Positions 61,119-64,000 of a stretch of DNA of 64,000 nucleotides are shown here, one piece after another. The DNA lies in contig RHKP01000008.1 of assembly GCA_008363215.1 (NCBI GenBank), positions 1 through 64,000 on the forward strand, read 5' to 3'. The stretch comes from Cyanobacteria bacterium CYA (GTDB lineage Bacteria > Planctomycetota > Phycisphaerae > Phycisphaerales > UBA1924). The notes under the pieces are model-generated. The model did not search any database, had not been told where the DNA came from, and worked only from the letters and a program-made list of their open reading frames with translations. Both the position numbers and the translations under genes were made by a program. Numbering within the stretch: position 1 is the stretch's first letter; each line of letters opens with the position of its first letter.

Positions 61119-61566
61119 GGGGGAAGAGTCGAACAGACGCACAGGACGTGGCGAAACCGACCCGAAGCACCCGCGAGGAAGCCGCGAAGAGGTGACATAC
61201 ACGCCCGATCGGACGGGGGGGCTCCTCCACGCCGAGGGCGGCAAACCTGCGCGGCACGCCGAATAGATGCTCGGGCCAACTCATCCCTCAAATATCCTCA
61301 CCCGCTCCTTGACAACGGCTTGCTCATAGATGCCACCTCGCCCACCCCGGCGAGGTCGTCGGACTTGAAGTGACCGACGGTGGCATCGATCGGAGATCTG
61401 GCCGCCTGGCGGCAAGCGCGGCGGCCGGGTCGCCGTCATGCCCAGGTTTCTACGTTCCGGTCTCTGCCTACAGACGAGCGAAAAGGGAATCTGCCGCTTG
61501 CTGGAGCATCCCCTGCGTCCTGCTGCGCCGGCTACCCCCCGGCAAGACCGGGGGAGGATCTGTGTC
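61119..61566. other. 448-bp spacer with a three-way-junction-like structure
   Basis: No gene with host-like codon use is visible. At 61329-61387 GATGCCACC pairs with GGTGGCATC. Inside lie two hairpins, CCTCGCC/GGCGAGG (61336-61355) and CGTCGG/CCGACG (61357-61379). The fold is equally good on either strand. It lies in the convergent gap between the EamA gene and the FHA-GspE gene. Confidence 0.45.
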
Positions 61567-63219
61567 TCAGCCCGACCCTGCCACGCGGTCCACCTCATCC
61601 ATGCTCGTAACCCCCTCCGCCACAAGGCGGTAGCCGAACTGCTGGAGGGTGGTGAACAGGCCCTGGTCGATGACTTTGCGCATGGCCTGGATGGACGGAT
61701 TGCGGAGCACGATGTCGCGGAGTTCGTCGTTGAAGTCGAGCAGTTCGAAGAGGGCATGGCGGCCCCGGAAGCCAGTCTTGATGCAACTCGGGCAGCCGAC
61801 GGGAGCAAAGATGTGGGTGCGCTGGGCCAGGAAACGCCCGATCTTGTTGGCCTGGCCCGGCGTCACCGGGATCTCCTGCTTGCACTTCTCGCACAGCACC
61901 CGCACCAGCCGCTGGGCGAGGACCAGGTTCAGGGCGTTGGCAACCAGGTACGGCTCGACGCGCAGGTCGAGCAGTCGGAAGACGGCCGAGATGGAGTCCT
62001 TTGAGTGTACCGTTGTGAAGACCAGGTGCCCGGTCATGGCGGCCTGCATGGCAGTGCGGGCCGTTTCTTCGTCGCGGACTTCGCCGACGAGGATGACGTC
62101 GGGATCCTGGCGGAGGACGGAGCGAAGCAGTGAGTTGAAGGTATTGCCCTTGCGTTCGTCGATGGGCATCTGGGTGACGCCGTCGAGTTGGTATTCGACG
62201 GGGTCTTCGATGGTGACGACGTTGCGAGCGTCGCGGTCGATTTCGCGGAGAGCGTTGTAGAGAGTGGTCGTCTTTCCCGAGCCGGTTGGCCCGCAGACGA
62301 GCAGGAGCCCGGAGTCCTGCGTGGTGACGGCGCGGATGCGTTCGTGCATGTACCCGACCAGCCCGAGGTCGGAGAGCGAGGTGGGCACGCCGCGCTGGTC
62401 GAGGACGCGGATAACCATCTTCTGCCCGTGGACGGAGGGAGTGACGGAGACGCGGTACTCGACGCGACGGTCGGGGAAGCGGCAGGAAAAGTGCCCGTCC
62501 TGGACGGCGTCGCGAGCGGCGGCCTTCATCTGACAGGCGTTCTTGATGAGCCCCACGAAGCGTTCGCCGACGTCGTTGGGCAGTTCGGTCACCCAGACCA
62601 TCTGCCCGTCGACGCGCATGCGGACGTTGACCGACTCGCCCTTGGGTTCAAGGTGGATGTCGGTTGCGCGGGTGCGAGAGGCGGCACGGAGGAGGAGGCG
62701 TCCGGAACGGGGGCCGATGTTGGCGCCGGCCAGTGCGTCGGAGGTCTTGCCGTCGGCATCGACGATGCGGATGTTTTCGTCATCGACACCGGAGACAGCA
62801 AAGGCGTCGATGACGGACTTGAGTTCGACGATCCAGGGGGCCTGCTCCTGCTCGCGCCGGGACTGGCGGGTGGTGGGCGCTTCCTGTTCGCCGTTGCCGT
62901 CGGCCCCGACGCGGGCGGTCACCTCGTTGCGGCGTTCTTCGACCTGGAACTGGAGTTGCCCGATCTGGATGACATCCCCGGGCTGGAGGAGCGATTCGGC
63001 GACGCGGTTGCCGTTGAGTTTGGTGCCGTTGCGTGAGCCCAGGTCGCGCAGGCGGAACTGACCCGGGGCAGCCGGCTCGATGATGCAGTGATGCCGGGAG
63101 GCCATCTCGTCCTTGATGCGGATGCGGTTGTCGGGGTGGCGACCGATGGTGATCGGGTCATCGTCCAGACGGATGGGGCGACCCCGGCCCCCCTCGACTT
63201 TCAGTTGCAGCGTCGCCAT
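61567..63219 (-). CDS. FHA-domain/GspE (PilB-type) secretion ATPase fusion
   Basis: A 550-residue ATPase that would power type II secretion or a type IV pilus-like fibre. Residues 1-95 form a forkhead-associated domain: ITIGRHPDNRI, then MASRHHCIIEP and DLGSRNGTKLNGNRV, the G-R, S-x-x-H and N-G positions for phosphothreonine binding. After a linker comes the GspE-type part: Walker A CGPTGSGKTTTLYN (about 310), the Asp box, Walker B DPDVILVGEVRDEETA and the tetracysteine zinc site CEKCK ... CPSC (about 440-475). The usual N1E domain is replaced by FHA. This suggests control by a Ser/Thr kinase (inference). The probable secretin partner is at 3764. Confidence 0.92.
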   Translation of the reverse strand: MATLQLKVEGGRGRPIRLDDDPITIGRHPDNRIRIKDEMASRHHCIIEPAAPGQFRLRDLGSRNGTKLNGNRVAESLLQPGDVIQIGQLQFQVEERRNEVTARVGADGNGEQEAPTTRQSRREQEQAPWIVELKSVIDAFAVSGVDDENIRIVDADGKTSDALAGANIGPRSGRLLLRAASRTRATDIHLEPKGESVNVRMRVDGQMVWVTELPNDVGERFVGLIKNACQMKAAARDAVQDGHFSCRFPDRRVEYRVSVTPSVHGQKMVIRVLDQRGVPTSLSDLGLVGYMHERIRAVTTQDSGLLLVCGPTGSGKTTTLYNALREIDRDARNVVTIEDPVEYQLDGVTQMPIDERKGNTFNSLLRSVLRQDPDVILVGEVRDEETARTAMQAAMTGHLVFTTVHSKDSISAVFRLLDLRVEPYLVANALNLVLAQRLVRVLCEKCKQEIPVTPGQANKIGRFLAQRTHIFAPVGCPSCIKTGFRGRHALFELLDFNDELRDIVLRNPSIQAMRKVIDQGLFTTLQQFGYRLVAEGVTSMDEVDRVAGSG

Positions 63220-63311
63220 GCAAACTCCCCACGCGGCCCGGAAGAAGGATAGAGGACTAAAGGCTCCCGGGTGAGTCGATACGCAGGAGTTCGTTCGGTG
63301 GACGAGCCAAC

Positions 63312-63317
63312 TACACT
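63312..63317 (+). promoter_or_regulatory. -10-like TACACT before serS
   Basis: It ends nine bases before the ATG at 63327, so the leader would be about two to three nucleotides. Confidence 0.45.
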
Positions 63318-63326
63318 GTCAGTCCC

Positions 63327-64000
63327 ATGATTGACCTGAAAGATCTGCGTGAGCGGCCGGAGCGGTACCGGACTGGATCGGCCCGGAAGGGCGTGAAGGT
63401 GGACATCGATCGGCTGCTGGGGCTGGACGAACAGAAGCGGGCGTTGCAGCAGCGGCAGGAGACGGCCCGGGCCGAGCAGAATCGCCTGGCCAAGGAGACA
63501 GGCCCGAAGATCGGGCAGTTGATGGGGGCACTGAAAAAGGCCGAGGGAGCGGGCAAGGCGGCGCTGGAGGCGGAGATCGAGCAGATCAAGAGCGCTCCGG
63601 CGCGGTTGAAGGCGGAGATTCAGGCGTTCGAGGCCGAACTTGCGGCCATCGAGCCGGAACTGACCGCGCTGCTGCTCCGCGTGCCGCTGCCGCCAGACGA
63701 TGACGTTCCGGTGGGGACGAGCAGCGCGGACAACGTGGAGATCAAACGCTGGGCGCCGACGGGGTGGGACTTCGGGAAGAACTTCGTGGAAAACCGGGGT
63801 TTTGTGCCGCGCGGGCACCTGGAACTGGCCGAGAAGTTGGGGTTGGTCGACTTTGCGCGAGGCGTGCGACTCGCGGGGTCGCGCAGTTACATCCTGACCG
63901 GCGACGGCATGAAAATGCACCAGGCAGTGCTCCGGTACGCACTGGACTTCATGGTGCAGCGGAACGGGTTTACCCCCATGAGCGTGCCGGTGCTGGTGCG
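63327..64000 (+). CDS. serS: Seryl-tRNA synthetase, 5' part
   Basis: The first 224 or so residues of a class II synthetase, cut by the right edge. MIDLKDLRERPERYRTGSARKG is the usual start. A long antiparallel coiled coil (about 28-110, QQRQETARAEQNRLAKE ... LKAEIQAFEAELAAIEPEL) contacts the long variable arm of tRNA-Ser. NVEIKRWAPTGWDFG and ARGVRLAGSRSYILTGDGMKM begin the catalytic domain with motif 1. Divergent from the FHA-GspE gene; the start follows a -10-like hexamer. Confidence 0.93.
   Translation, partial: MIDLKDLRERPERYRTGSARKGVKVDIDRLLGLDEQKRALQQRQETARAEQNRLAKETGPKIGQLMGALKKAEGAGKAALEAEIEQIKSAPARLKAEIQAFEAELAAIEPELTALLLRVPLPPDDDVPVGTSSADNVEIKRWAPTGWDFGKNFVENRGFVPRGHLELAEKLGLVDFARGVRLAGSRSYILTGDGMKMHQAVLRYALDFMVQRNGFTPMSVPVLV

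Noticed and set aside
60982-61291. Minus-strand open frames downstream of the EamA gene
   Set aside because: They are Arg/Ser/Pro-rich shadows overlapping the EamA gene, without a ribosome-binding site or domain.

Overview
The window reads as a chromosomal segment of a high-GC planctomycete, most probably class Phycisphaerae. This is inferred from several lineage signs seen together. There is a 53-residue small basic protein of the Chlamydia/Verrucomicrobia/Planctomycetes type at 17844-18005. Two exported proteins carry lineage-typical tails: a PEP-CTERM-like end at 12268-12930 and a GC-type dockerin pair at 30272-31354. A prepilin-like protein has an H-X9-DG C-terminal motif (47127-47894). 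A repeat of a form I associate with planctomycete genomes lies at 35489-35513. Almost all other genes are housekeeping or core-metabolic genes, densely packed on both strands. No tRNA, rRNA, CRISPR array, transposase or integrase was found.

Layout. 1-2.3 kb (minus): 5' part of a formylglycine-generating-enzyme-like protein, a degenerate MnmE-like GTPase and coaX. 2.4-9.2 kb (plus): an acidic unknown protein, a large TPR-secretin, an STAS/HATPase partner-switch pair, an IscA/ErpA-type protein and an ACT-domain protein. 9.5-19.6 kb: fucose-isomerase-like protein, nuoI, PEP-CTERM protein, pyrF, DUF971 protein, recG, a membrane-anchored protein, the small basic protein and an aminotransferase. 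19.95-24.8 kb: a phage-type capsid block (portal, scaffold-like, DUF5309-type capsid, three connector-like genes) without recognisable terminase, tail, lysis or integration genes, followed by an amber-interrupted gene. 25.5-31.4 kb: lipoprotein, SDR, GHKL ATPase plus STAS-like pair translationally coupled to glycyl-tRNA synthetase, and the dockerin protein. 31.8-43.5 kb: carA/priA (divergent), murD, a YdjY-like lipoprotein, an HtrA protease, panB, a methyltransferase and a PQQ-type sugar dehydrogenase. 42.3-45 kb: a class-V aminotransferase (cysteine-desulfurase-like) next to a CstB-like MBL-rhodanese fusion. 45-48 kb: MazG-like, rpsL-rpsG, zinc-ribbon and prepilin-like genes. 48-57.4 kb: orphan DNA methyltransferase, citryl-CoA-lyase-like gene, tandem GNAT, a run of small accessory genes (HD-like, nucleotidyltransferase, PD-(D/E)XK-like, DUF1801), a saccharopine-dehydrogenase-like gene, a PepSY-type membrane protein and a decayed HEPN/MNT pair. 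57.4-64 kb: methylmalonyl-CoA-mutase-family large subunit, 3-hydroxyacyl-CoA dehydrogenase, a half-size EamA transporter, an FHA-GspE fusion ATPase and the start of serS.

The most interesting material is between the genes. (1) A family of about 60-200 nt intergenic elements occurs at least six times, built of a conserved long hairpin and distal conserved blocks; base pairing is kept while the sequence changes. (2) A 19-bp palindrome (GACCGGTTGGAAACCGGTC) occurs in intergenic spacers and twice in frame inside the mutase gene. (3) TAnnCT-like hexamers lie only 5-10 nt upstream of many start codons, which predicts leaderless or nearly leaderless transcripts. All similarity statements are from reading the sequence; no database search was run.
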